Below, in pieces: positions 44,544 to 53,254 of a stretch of DNA of 64,000 nucleotides. Every line of letters begins with the position of its first letter. Position 1 is the first letter of the stretch. The notes under the pieces were generated by a model. That model saw nothing but the letters and a program-made list of their open reading frames with translations. It was not told the origin of the DNA and did no database searches. The stretch lies in NCBI GenBank assembly GCA_963838095.1, contig CAWIPO010000008.1:186001-250000 (forward strand), written 5' to 3'. A program made the translations under genes and the position numbers. This DNA is from CAWCGU01 sp963838095. Lineage in GTDB: Bacteria; Actinomycetota; Thermoleophilia; Solirubrobacterales; 70-9.

Positions 44544-45809
44544 CTAGCTCCGCCGGATCTCCTTCCACGGCAGGTCCTTCTCCGGCTGTGGCTCTCGCGG
44601 CAGGCCCAGCGCTCGCTCGCCGATCTGGGTGCGGAGGATCTCGGAGGTGCCGCCCTCGATCGTGTTTGCGCGTGAGCGGAGGAAGCCCTCGGCGCGGGTC
44701 TCGGCCTCGGTGTCGCCGGGCATCCAGGCGACGCCCGCCATGCCGGCGGCGTTGATCGCCAGCTCGGAGCGGCGCTGGTTGTACTCGGCGTTGAACATCT
44801 TTCCGATCGAGCCCTCGGGGCCCGGCTCCTGGCCGGCCTGGCGGGCGGCGTTGGCGCGGAAGACGTTGATCTCCTTGACCTCGTTCTCGATGTAGATCTG
44901 CGCGAGGCGCTGTCGCAGGGCGGGGTCGTCACGGTTCGCGACTCCGGCCAGCAGCGCCTGCCACGGATCGCCGCGCTTGCCGCCGCCGATCACCGACTGG
45001 ATGTCGAGGTTCAGCCCCGCGATCGTGTGGCGCTCGTTCATCAGCGTCGTTCGGGCACAGCGCCAGCCATCGTTCACGTCCCCGACGCGAGCTTCGTCGG
45101 AGACCCGGACGTCGGTGAAGTAGACCTCGCTGAACTCCGCCGAACCGGTGAGCTGCGTCAGCGGCCGGATCTCGACGCCGTCGGCCCACATGTCGACGAT
45201 GAAGTAGGTGAGGCCCGAGTGCTTGGGGAGGTCGGGGTCGGTACGGGCGAGCAGCATTCCGTAGCGCGCGACCTGGGCCAGCGTCGTCCACACCTTCTGG
45301 CCGTTGATCACCCACCCGTCATCGTCCCGGACCGCGCGCGTCGAGAGCGACGCCAGGTCGGAGCCCGAGCCGGGCTCGCTGAAGAGCTGGCACCAGATCT
45401 CCTCCCCGGTGAGGATCGGCCGCAGGTAGCGCTGCCTCTGGTCCTCTGTGCCGTGGGCGATGATCGTCGGGCCGGCGAGCCCGACGCCGAGGATGTTCGG
45501 CCCGAAAGTCGGCAGCCGGTAGTGCGCCAGCTCCTCGCGGACGATCCGCAGCATCCGCACGTCCTCGGAGAGGCCGCCGAACTCCTTCGGCCAGTGCGGG
45601 GAGGCATAACCGCTGGCGCCGATCTTGCCCATCCAGCTGAAGAACTGGTGGCCCTCGGCCTCGGCCGCCTTCAGGGCGCGCTGAAAGCCCTCCTCGTCGC
45701 CAGCGTCGATCGACTCCATCCAGCCGGCCTCAAGCACGCTCGCGAGCCAGTCGCGGAATCCCGCCCTGAACTCGGCCTGCTCGGGAGTGTCCTCAAGCTT
45801 CCACCGCAT
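44544..45809 (-). CDS. acyl-CoA dehydrogenase
   Basis: 421 aa. CQLFSEPGSGSDLASLSTRA (flavin-binding), INGQKVWTT, and the C-terminal EGGTSEILRTQIGERALGLPREP. The last 17 bases of the fusion gene upstream contain its ATG 45809 with GAGGAGG as ribosome site; the frame extends further but only through overlap. Last gene of a five-gene leftward operon (TetR, P450, SDR, three-domain fusion, this). Longer than the acyl-CoA dehydrogenase at 41017 and not its close paralogue. Confidence 0.9.
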   Translation of the reverse strand: MRWKLEDTPEQAEFRAGFRDWLASVLEAGWMESIDAGDEEGFQRALKAAEAEGHQFFSWMGKIGASGYASPHWPKEFGGLSEDVRMLRIVREELAHYRLPTFGPNILGVGLAGPTIIAHGTEDQRQRYLRPILTGEEIWCQLFSEPGSGSDLASLSTRAVRDDDGWVINGQKVWTTLAQVARYGMLLARTDPDLPKHSGLTYFIVDMWADGVEIRPLTQLTGSAEFSEVYFTDVRVSDEARVGDVNDGWRCARTTLMNERHTIAGLNLDIQSVIGGGKRGDPWQALLAGVANRDDPALRQRLAQIYIENEVKEINVFRANAARQAGQEPGPEGSIGKMFNAEYNQRRSELAINAAGMAGVAWMPGDTEAETRAEGFLRSRANTIEGGTSEILRTQIGERALGLPREPQPEKDLPWKEIRRS

Positions 45810-48800
45810 CTGCGCCCACCTCCTCGGGGTCGACGGCGTTCGCACCGTCCGCCCCGTTCGTGATCAGGAAATCCTCGTCGACCGGAGCCCGAAGCATTTG
45901 CCGGTGGCGCCCCGCCGTCCACGGCCACAGCTCCGGGTTCCCGTCGGCGTCCAGGTACCAGCTCGAGCAGCCGGTCGTCCACACGGTCCCCGGCAGGGCG
46001 GCCTTCAGGTCGCGATTGAAGCGAGCGGTCGCCTCGGCGCTGGGGACGACGCTGCCGATCTCACCGGCCCGCAACCGCTCGATCCAGCGCAGCGCGTAGC
46101 GCACCTGGGTCTCGGCGACGGCGATCAACGAATGGTTGCCGATCGGGCTGTGCGGCCCCATCAGCGTGAACAGGTTGGGAAAGCCGGGCAGCGCGACGGT
46201 CCGGTAGCCGCGCGGGCCGTCGGCCCACGCATGCTCCAGGGTGACGCCGTCCTCGCCGACGATCTCCATCGGCCGCATGTAGGCGTGGGCGTCGAAGCCG
46301 GTTGCGAGCACGATCACGTCGAGCTCGTGCAGGCGCCCGTCGGCGGTGACGATTCCGCGCGGCTCGACGTGGTCGATCGCCTCGGTCACCAGCTCGACGT
46401 CGTCGCGCTGAATCGCCGGGTAGAAGCCGGCCGACATCACCAGCCGCTTGCACATCGGCTGGTAGTCGGGGGTGAGCTTCCGGCGCAGCTCGGCATCGCG
46501 GACCGCGAACCGCAGGTTCAGGCGGCAGAGGTTGGAGATGATCTTGCGGAAGAAGCCGTCGCGGGTGACGGCGTCGCCGAGGATCACCTCGAGCTGGCCC
46601 TGGTAGTAGCGATAGCCGAGCCTGTTCAGCCACGGGAACCGGCGCAGCGCCTGGCGGACCAGCGGCGAGTACTCGCGGTTCGGCACCGGCAGGATCCACT
46701 GCGCCGTGCGCTGGAAGAGATCCAGCCGCTCCGCGACGCCGGCGAGCGCGGTGGTGATCTGCACCCCGGTCGATCCGGTGCCGATCACCGCCACTCGCTT
46801 GCCGGCGATCTCGGCGTCCTCGTCCCAGCGCGCCGAGTGAAACGCGTCCCCGGCGAACGTCTCCAGTCCCGGGATCTCGGGGACCCGGGGGTGGTGGAGG
46901 ACCCCGGTGGCGGTAACGAGCACGTCCACCTCGTCGCTCTGCCCGTCGGCTGTTCGCAGCAGCCAGCGACCGTCCTCCCAGCGCGCCTCGCTGGCCTCGG
47001 CGCCGAAGCGGATGTGCGGCCGCAGCTCGAGCTCGTCGGTGAGCCGCGTGAAGTAGCCCTGGATCTCGGCTCCGGGAGAGAAGACGCTCGACCAATCGGG
47101 GTTCGGCGCGAAGGAGTAGGAGTAAAAGCGCGAAGGCACGTCGCACGTCAGGCCCGGATAGCGGTTCTCCCGCCACGTTCCCCCGACCTCGTCGGCCTTC
47201 TCATAGATCGTGAAGTCGTCGATGCCGGCGTGCTTCAGCGCGCTGCCCATGCACAGGCCGGACATGCCGGCGCCGACGATCGCGACGCGCGGGGGCCGGG
47301 AGCGGGCGAGCATCCGCGAGCGAAGCCAGCCGCCCATCTCCGCAACCGCCTCGGAGGCCGCCGGCAGCATGCCGGCGAACAGGTGCAGGTCGTGCCACAG
47401 ACCGGGGAAGCGGCGGTGCTCGATCTCGACCCCGACGTCTCCTGCCTTGGCGAGCAGGCGGTCGGAGTCCACGGCGAGGATGTCGTCGCTGCCCCAGTGC
47501 AGGAGCATGGGCGGCAGGTTGCGGAGCTCGCCGCGAAGCGGTGAGATCGCCGGATCGGCCGCTCGCGCCGGGTCGGCGCCGGGCACGTACGCGCGCGCCC
47601 AGGCCAGCCCGTCCTCCAGCGACTGCATCGGATCGTCGGGCATCGGCGGGCGCGTGCCGTCGAGATCTGAGCGGGGGTCCAGCCACGGGCTGATCAGCGC
47701 CAGCGCGGCCGGCAGGGGATCGCCCGCGTCGCGCAGCCGCATCGCGAGCGCCAGCGTCAGTCCGCCGCCGGCGGAATCGCCGGCGATCGCGATCCGCTCC
47801 GCCGCGACCCCCGTCTCGAGCAGCGCGCTGTAGGCCGCGTGCGCGTCATCGAGCGCCGCCGGATGCGGGTGCTCCGGGGCAAGGCGGTAGTCGATCGCGT
47901 ACACCGTTGCCCGCGAGGCGGCCGCCAGCCTCGCCGTCAGGCCGCGGTGGGAGCGCGGAGAGAGCAGGCAGTACCCGCCGCCATGCAGGTAGAGGATCGC
48001 ACCGGTGTCGGTTCCCCGCCTGGACTCGACTCGCTCCGTGGCCACGCCGCCCAGCGTCGTCTGCGTGATTCGCGTGCCGCGTGGCACGAGCTGCGGGCCT
48101 TCGGCGAGCTTGGTGCGCCGCCGCTGCGTCTCGATGCCGAGCCGGCCCGAGAGCAGGCGCGGCACGATCAACCGCAGCACGCTCCGCAAGACGCTGGTCC
48201 AAACGCTGTGCGCGGTGCTCAACGCGCACGCTCCAGGTCTCGGTACCCGCGCCTGCGCCATCAGCGCCTTCGCCTTGCGGTCGCGGACCACGAGTGCATC
48301 GGTCAGCGGGCCGAATAGCCCCCGCACCGCGTACGGAACCCGCCAGCGAGCGGGGTGGATGGTGCGCGGGCGCCGGCGCTCGATGTCGCGCACCAGCGCC
48401 TCGGCCGCCGACTCGGCGCTGACGCGATGCGAGACCGCCGACGGTGCGCGCGCCTCGATCGCGGCCGTGATCGGGTCCTGCTCGAAGCGGTGCACGAGGT
48501 CCGTGTCGACGAGCCCGAAGTGGGCAACGCCGACCGTGGCGCCGGTCGGCGCCAGCTCGATCCGCATGCTGCGCGCAAGCTGTTCGACACCTGCCTTGCT
48601 CGCCGAGTAGGCCGCCCAGCCCGGGGTGAGCACGAAGGCGGCGATCGAGGAGATGATCACGAAGTGCCCCCGGCGGGCCGCGACCTCGGAGGCGCCCGCC
48701 CAGGCGGTGTGCCAGACGCCGTGGAGATTGACGTCGAGAACGCGGCGCTGGTGGGAGCGGTCGCCGGCGTCGACGGTCGTCGTCTCGGGGCCGATGCCGG

Positions 48801-49068
48801 CGTTCGCCACCAGGACGTCGATTCCACCCAGCCGCTCGACGACCTCACCGACGGCCGCCTCCAAGTGATCCAGGTCGGTGACGTCGGCTTCCAGCCCGAC
48901 CCCGCCGAGCTCAGTGGCCCGCGCCGCCGCAAGCTCGCCGTCGAGGTCGAGGAGCGCGACGACCGCGCCCCGCTTCGCTGCAGCCGATGCGACCGCAAGG
49001 CCGATCCCGCGTGCGCCGCCGGTGATCACGATCACGCGGCCGGGGAGGTCGAGACGACGCGACGCCAT
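45793..49068 (-). CDS. three-domain fusion: SDR, HSL-type esterase and Baeyer-Villiger monooxygenase
   Basis: 1091 aa in one open frame. Residues 1-275: SDR (TGGARGIG; NAG; YSASK at 154-158). About 290-585: hormone-sensitive-lipase-type hydrolase (HGGGY 362-366; GDSAGGG with Ser432; Asp in GSDD; His in LWHDLHLF). About 590-1091: flavin monooxygenase (GAGMSG 599-604; BVMO fingerprint FAGDAFHSARWD 738-749; GTGSTGV). Together the parts could take a secondary alcohol to ketone, to ester or lactone, to acid plus alcohol. The same three activities are encoded by separate genes in the mycobacterial mymA operon (sadH, lipR, mymA). ATG 49068 overlaps the upstream SDR stop (TGATG). No in-frame stop or frame change is needed at either junction, but other apparent fusions here are artefacts, so confirmation is warranted. 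Confidence 0.8.
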   Translation of the reverse strand: MASRRLDLPGRVIVITGGARGIGLAVASAAAKRGAVVALLDLDGELAAARATELGGVGLEADVTDLDHLEAAVGEVVERLGGIDVLVANAGIGPETTTVDAGDRSHQRRVLDVNLHGVWHTAWAGASEVAARRGHFVIISSIAAFVLTPGWAAYSASKAGVEQLARSMRIELAPTGATVGVAHFGLVDTDLVHRFEQDPITAAIEARAPSAVSHRVSAESAAEALVRDIERRRPRTIHPARWRVPYAVRGLFGPLTDALVVRDRKAKALMAQARVPRPGACALSTAHSVWTSVLRSVLRLIVPRLLSGRLGIETQRRRTKLAEGPQLVPRGTRITQTTLGGVATERVESRRGTDTGAILYLHGGGYCLLSPRSHRGLTARLAAASRATVYAIDYRLAPEHPHPAALDDAHAAYSALLETGVAAERIAIAGDSAGGGLTLALAMRLRDAGDPLPAALALISPWLDPRSDLDGTRPPMPDDPMQSLEDGLAWARAYVPGADPARAADPAISPLRGELRNLPPMLLHWGSDDILAVDSDRLLAKAGDVGVEIEHRRFPGLWHDLHLFAGMLPAASEAVAEMGGWLRSRMLARSRPPRVAIVGAGMSGLCMGSALKHAGIDDFTIYEKADEVGGTWRENRYPGLTCDVPSRFYSYSFAPNPDWSSVFSPGAEIQGYFTRLTDELELRPHIRFGAEASEARWEDGRWLLRTADGQSDEVDVLVTATGVLHHPRVPEIPGLETFAGDAFHSARWDEDAEIAGKRVAVIGTGSTGVQITTALAGVAERLDLFQRTAQWILPVPNREYSPLVRQALRRFPWLNRLGYRYYQGQLEVILGDAVTRDGFFRKIISNLCRLNLRFAVRDAELRRKLTPDYQPMCKRLVMSAGFYPAIQRDDVELVTEAIDHVEPRGIVTADGRLHELDVIVLATGFDAHAYMRPMEIVGEDGVTLEHAWADGPRGYRTVALPGFPNLFTLMGPHSPIGNHSLIAVAETQVRYALRWIERLRAGEIGSVVPSAEATARFNRDLKAALPGTVWTTGCSSWYLDADGNPELWPWTAGRHRQMLRAPVDEDFLITNGADGANAVDPEEVGADAVEA

Positions 49069-49919
49069 CAGTGAACCCGCTCCCGCGCTTCGCTAGGCCC
49101 GGCCGCGCGCGCCTCGTACTCGGCGCGTTCGGCTCGGTCCGCATTCAACATCGGGTCGGGGGCGCGGAACAGCCTGCCCATCAACCCGCGCAGGCGGGTC
49201 GGCAGCAGGCGCGTGATCGTGATCGAGAACCGGCCCGACCTCGGAACCCAGACCTCGCGGCGCGGATGCTCGATCGCCGCGACGACTGCGGCTGCGACCT
49301 CGGCGGGCTCGACCACCGGCGCCCATCGAGTCTGGGGCAGCCCACGCGAGAGCTCGGTGTTGACAATCCCCGGGAGCACGCAGCTGACCGAGATCGGCGT
49401 ATCGCGAAGCTCGTCGTCGAGCGCGTGCGAGAGCCCGACGACCCCCCATTTCGTTGCCGCGTAGGTGACGCTGCCGCCGATCCCTACCTTGCCCGCCTGC
49501 GAGGCGATGTTGATCAGCCCGCCGCGGTCACGCGCGAGCATTCCGGGCAGCACTGCTCGGCAGCCCGTGAGCACGCCGGCGAGGTTGATCCGGAGCTGGC
49601 GCTCGGCGGTGGCGTCGGACTCGTCGACGAAGGGACCGATCGGCATGATCCCCGCGTTGTTGATGAGCACGTCGATCGGGCCGAGCTGCTCCTCGGTTCT
49701 GGCGACGAACGCGTCCCATGACTCGCGCCGGGTGACGTCGAGCTCGAAGGCCGTCGCACCGATTCGCTCCGCCGTCAGCCTCGCCAGCTCGACGTCGACG
49801 TCCCCGATCGCAACCCGCGCGCCGCGCCGCTTCGCCGCCTCGGCGATCGCGGCGCCGATCCCGCGGGCGCCGCCGCTCACCGCGACGACGCAACCCTCGA
49901 TCTGGAGTCGTGGCGCCAT
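49068..49919 (-). CDS. SDR family oxidoreductase
   Basis: 283 aa. SGGARGIG cofactor motif, NNAG, YAATK catalytic pair, and the C-terminal tail seen also in the SDR at 2831. It starts at ATG 49919, two bases after the real P450 stop (TGA 49922-49924). The continuous frame with P450 is an artefact of a frameshift in the P450. Presumably works on a product of the P450 or a lipid alcohol. Confidence 0.88.
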   Translation of the reverse strand: MAPRLQIEGCVVAVSGGARGIGAAIAEAAKRRGARVAIGDVDVELARLTAERIGATAFELDVTRRESWDAFVARTEEQLGPIDVLINNAGIMPIGPFVDESDATAERQLRINLAGVLTGCRAVLPGMLARDRGGLINIASQAGKVGIGGSVTYAATKWGVVGLSHALDDELRDTPISVSCVLPGIVNTELSRGLPQTRWAPVVEPAEVAAAVVAAIEHPRREVWVPRSGRFSITITRLLPTRLRGLMGRLFRAPDPMLNADRAERAEYEARAAGPSEARERVH

Positions 49920-49921
49920 CG

Positions 49922-51191
49922 TCAGCTCGCGTGCAGGCGCAGCGGCAGCCGCAGCGGCCCTCGCACCGACGGGTTGGTCGTCCATCGTCACCGGCCCGGC
50001 GAGCTCGATCCGGGCGACGCGCGCGGTCAGCTCCTGGAGCACAACCGCGGCCTCGAGCCGGGCGAGGTGGGAGCCGAGGCAGAAATGCATCCCGGTCCCG
50101 AAGCCGAGGTGGTCGGCCGGATTGCGATCGATCACGAACCGGTCCGGGTCCGGATACTTGCGCGGGTCGCGATTCGCGGCGCCGAATCCGAGCAGCACCC
50201 GAGCGCCGGCCGGAATCGTCGTCGCGCCGGCCTCGTAGTCGGCGCTTGCGGTCCGGAACATCCCCTGGATCGGCGAGCCCCAGCGCAGCGACTCGTCGAT
50301 CGCGGACTCGATCAGCTCCGGTTCCTGCCGCAGCCGCTCGTACGCCTCGGGGTCGCCGGCGAGCGCGAGCAGCATCGAGCCGATCAGGTTGGTCGTGGTC
50401 TCGTTGCCGGCGACGATCAGCATCAGCGAGAACCAGAACAGGTCCTCGTCGCTGAGGACGCCGCCTTCCTGTGAGGCGATCAGGGCGCTGATCACGTCGT
50501 CGCCCGGATCGCGGCGCAGGCGGTCGAACGCGCGCAGCATGTAGCGGTACAGCGAATGCACGTGGTAGCTGATCCGCGCGCTGCGCCACAGGACGGCAGG
50601 GGTGCGGTCGGCGTGGAAGCCCTCGATCACCCCGTCCGACCAGCGCTTCAGGTCGGGGAGGTCGCGCGAGGGGATTCCGAGGCACTCGGCGATCACGGTG
50701 ATCGGCAGCGGCACCGCCAGCTCCTGGACCGCGTCGCCCCCGGGCGAGGCAAGCATCCACTCGATCGCGTCCGCCGTCACCCGCTCCATCAGCGGGCGGC
50801 GCGTGAGCGCGGCCTCGGCGGTGAAATAGGGGGCAACGAGCCGCCGCAACTCTCCGTGCCGCGGCCGGTCGGCCGTCAGCATCATCGGCAGCGCCGCGGG
50901 GACGCGGCTGACGCCGCGGGCCGAAGAGAGCACGTCGTGGGCACGTGCGGCCGTGCGGACGTCCTCGTAGTCAGCGAGTACGTAGAGCCGGCGCCGGCGG
51001 CAGCGATGAACGCCGCCGCTTTCGTGCAGCCGGCGGTACGCCGCAGGCGGATCGGCGATCACGTCCTTGGCAAAGGGGTCGAACTCGGTCCCGAGCGGTC
51101 CGCGCGGCCGCGGCGCCCGCAACCGCGGCCGCTGCAGCGCCGCCGCGTTCGAGCGCAGAATCGTCACCATCGGGTGGACCCGAGCGCTCAT
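49922..51191 (-). pseudogene. cytochrome P450, one frameshift near the 3' end
   Basis: Starts at ATG 51191, overlapping the TetR stop (TGATG). I-helix motif AGNETTTN, K-helix ExxR in DESLRWGSP, haem-binding FGTGMHFCLGSHLARLE. Near 49975-49990 the true C-terminus switches frame: the alternative frame reads TTNPSVRGPLRLPLRLHAS and stops at 49922, exactly like many actinobacterial P450s, whereas the main frame continues as an Ala-rich run into the SDR. One base added or lost restores it; about 420 aa. Haem monooxygenase, substrate probably a lipid or sterol. Confidence 0.85.
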
Positions 51192-51859
51192 CAGTCCGGG
51201 GCGGCACCGTCGGCCGGCTCCACGGCCGCGAACAGCGACAGCAGGTGAGCCCGGGTCGCCGGCCAGAAGAGCTCCGGGTCGGCGCCCTCCGCGAAGCCCT
51301 GAAGCGCCAGCCCCCGCATCGTCGCCAGCCCGGTGACGATCGTCTCGGGGAACCCCGGCCGCGCGACCATGTCGGGGAACGCGTACAGCGCCCCCTCCGC
51401 AATCTTCTGCGCCAACTCCGCCGTGATCGTCTCGACGCTCGCGCGCGGTTCCGGGTCGGTGCGGGCGGCGACCCAGAGCTCGAGCGCGGCGACGAACAGC
51501 GGGCCGCGGTGGACCTCCCAGAGGTTGTCGATCAGGCTCTCGGCCCTGGCCTCGTAGCTGTCGGATGTCTCGACCGCCGATTCCAGGAACTGGGTGGCCA
51601 GCCGCTCGGCGAGGTCCTTGATCGCCTCGGTGACGAGGTCGGCCTTGCTGGGAAAGTGATGCTGAAGGGCGCCGGGGGTGACGCCGGCGCGCTCGGCGAC
51701 GCGGCGCGTGGTCGTGCCCGCGTAGCCGTCTTCGACCAGGCTGGCGATCGTTGCGTCGAGCAGTGCCGCCCGCGTCGTTGCGCGGCGCTCGGCCTGTGTG
51801 CGACGGCGGGGGGCGCTCCGCCTGACCGCGCGTTGTGGCGATCGGGAGCTCGACGACAT
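51191..51859 (-). CDS. TetR family regulator of the P450/BVMO operon
   Basis: 222 aa. HTH: RRATTRAALLDATIASLVEDGYAGTTTRRVAERAGVTPGALQHHF. It is the first gene of the leftward catabolic operon and overlaps the P450 start, so autoregulation is likely. In the promoter (51860-51927) an imperfect repeat around ACCAGTCGCCTGTA could be its operator. Confidence 0.88.
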   Translation of the reverse strand: MSSSSRSPQRAVRRSAPRRRTQAERRATTRAALLDATIASLVEDGYAGTTTRRVAERAGVTPGALQHHFPSKADLVTEAIKDLAERLATQFLESAVETSDSYEARAESLIDNLWEVHRGPLFVAALELWVAARTDPEPRASVETITAELAQKIAEGALYAFPDMVARPGFPETIVTGLATMRGLALQGFAEGADPELFWPATRAHLLSLFAAVEPADGAAPD

Positions 51860-51927
51860 CCGCGCCGAGTATACATACCAGTCGCCTGTAATGTTTCTTG
51901 TTGGGCCAGGGACATAGGATCAATCCA

Positions 51928-52491
51928 ATGGCAGATTCCAGCCTCCGGCAGCGCGTAGGCGTGCTCCTCAACCTCGATCAGACGATCGCCAAGGTCGACT
52001 CGACGCTGGACCGCTTCGACGGGATCCTGAACGACTTCACCGCATCTCTGGAAACGTTCACGGGCGCGCTCGAAAGCTTCGCCCCGGTGGTCGAGAAGGT
52101 CGACCACGTCGGTGACGAGCTGGTGGAGATCGTCGCCCGCCTGGACCGCGTCACCGAGCGCATGGACCGCCTCGTCGACGGCCTCGAGACCCTGGGCTCA
52201 CCGCTGAGGGTCCCGGACCAGGTGCGGAAGCTGGGAGGGCGGCTGACCGGACGCGAGAGCGACGCCGCCGCCCGAGGCCGACGCCTAGGAGCGGGGATCG
52301 CAAGCCGCGGCAGAGCCGTGCGGCGTTGGCGCCGCTTGCTGGGCGTGGCCGCGTGCGTCGCCATCGCGCCGGGGTCGCGGTGGCGATCGGGGCGGAGAAC
52401 ACGTCAGTTACCCCGTCACCCCGCCACCCCGTCCACCCAGGCGCCGGCGCTTCCTGGCTCTAAAGCAGGCGCGGCGGCCCAGCGCGCTTGA
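51928..52491 (+). CDS. coiled-coil protein of unknown function
   Basis: Up to 187 aa. After MADSSLRQRVGVLL, residues about 15-95 form a continuous amphipathic helix with heptad spacing (IAKVDSTLDRFDGIL, VEKVDHVGDELVEIVARLD, VTERMDRLVDGLETL), like small actinobacterial proteins in Mce/TetR neighbourhoods. The natural C-terminus is uncertain: a +1 frame stop at 52286 would end it at about 120 aa, and the remaining residues look like read-through into the serine-hydrolase promoter. Promoter shared with the divergent TetR gene. Confidence 0.6.
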   Translation: MADSSLRQRVGVLLNLDQTIAKVDSTLDRFDGILNDFTASLETFTGALESFAPVVEKVDHVGDELVEIVARLDRVTERMDRLVDGLETLGSPLRVPDQVRKLGGRLTGRESDAAARGRRLGAGIASRGRAVRRWRRLLGVAACVAIAPGSRWRSGRRTRQLPRHPATPSTQAPALPGSKAGAAAQRA

Positions 52492-53234
52492 CTGGCGCCC
52501 ACACGTCGGGGAGGCTCGGCGCTACGCCCGCAAACGCGATGGCGAGGTGTCGTTCGCGATCATCGGGCTCGATCGGCGCATGTCGCGCCTTCACGCTCAC
52601 GACATCGCCCGGGCCGCGAGCGTGTTCAAGGTGATGCTGCTCGCTCGCATACCTGTCGCATCCCAGCGTCCGGGAGCGACGCCTTGATGGCAATGATCGA
52701 GCCCTGCTCGGGCCGATGATCCGCGTCTCGGACAGCGACGCCGCGAGTCAGATCGCCACGTTCGTGGGAGCGGAGCGCATCGAGGACCTGGCTCGCAGGG
52801 CCGGGATGAAGCGGTTCAGCTACGGCGGGGAGGTGGCCTGGGGTCATAGCGAAATCACTCCGCGCGACCAGGCTCTGTTCATGCTCCGGCTGCACCGATT
52901 CATCCCATCGCGCCATTGGGCGTACGCGCGCAGGGTGATGTCCGAGATCACGCCCGAGCAGCGCTGGGGAATCGCCGAGGTGAAACCCACCGGCTGGGAG
53001 CTGCGCTTCAAGGGAGGATGGGACGACGCCAACGGGGAGGTGAACCATCAGGTGGCATTCCTGGAGCGCCACGGCTACCGGGTGGCGGTGGCGATCTTCA
53101 CGGAGTTCAGTCCCAGCCACGAATACGCGAGTCAGACGCTGCGCGGAGTCGCGAAGCGCCTGCTCCGCGGTCTGCCGCGCATCGCCGGCTACCGCGGAGC
53201 CGAGAAATGGCGCCTTTCTTTCGCAGACCCATAG
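52318..53234 (+). pseudogene. serine hydrolase (class A beta-lactamase-like), multiple frameshifts
   Basis: Possible start GTG 52318 with a signal-like segment (RRWRRLLGVAACVAIA). The body follows in other frames: RRPSALDWRPHVGEARRYAR, VSFAIIGLD, the SxxK motif SVFK in AASVFKVMLLA, then after a one-base shift near 52650 YLSHPSVRERRLDGNDRALL, GPMIRVSDSDAASQI, and KGGW. At least three frame changes are needed (about 52370-52380, 52440-52460, 52650). The motifs fit a penicillin-binding/beta-lactamase-like secreted hydrolase. Whether broken in the genome or by sequencing is open. Confidence 0.65.
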
Positions 53235-53254
53235 ACGGGCCGCAGGAGCGGCCG

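Noticed and set aside
49068..51971. A single 967-residue open frame that looks like a P450-SDR fusion with a long N-terminal extension.
   Set aside because: The first part overlaps the TetR gene in a wrong frame. A natural P450 C-terminus and stop (TGA 49922-49924) exist in the alternative frame just before the SDR ATG, so the fusion is produced by one base error.
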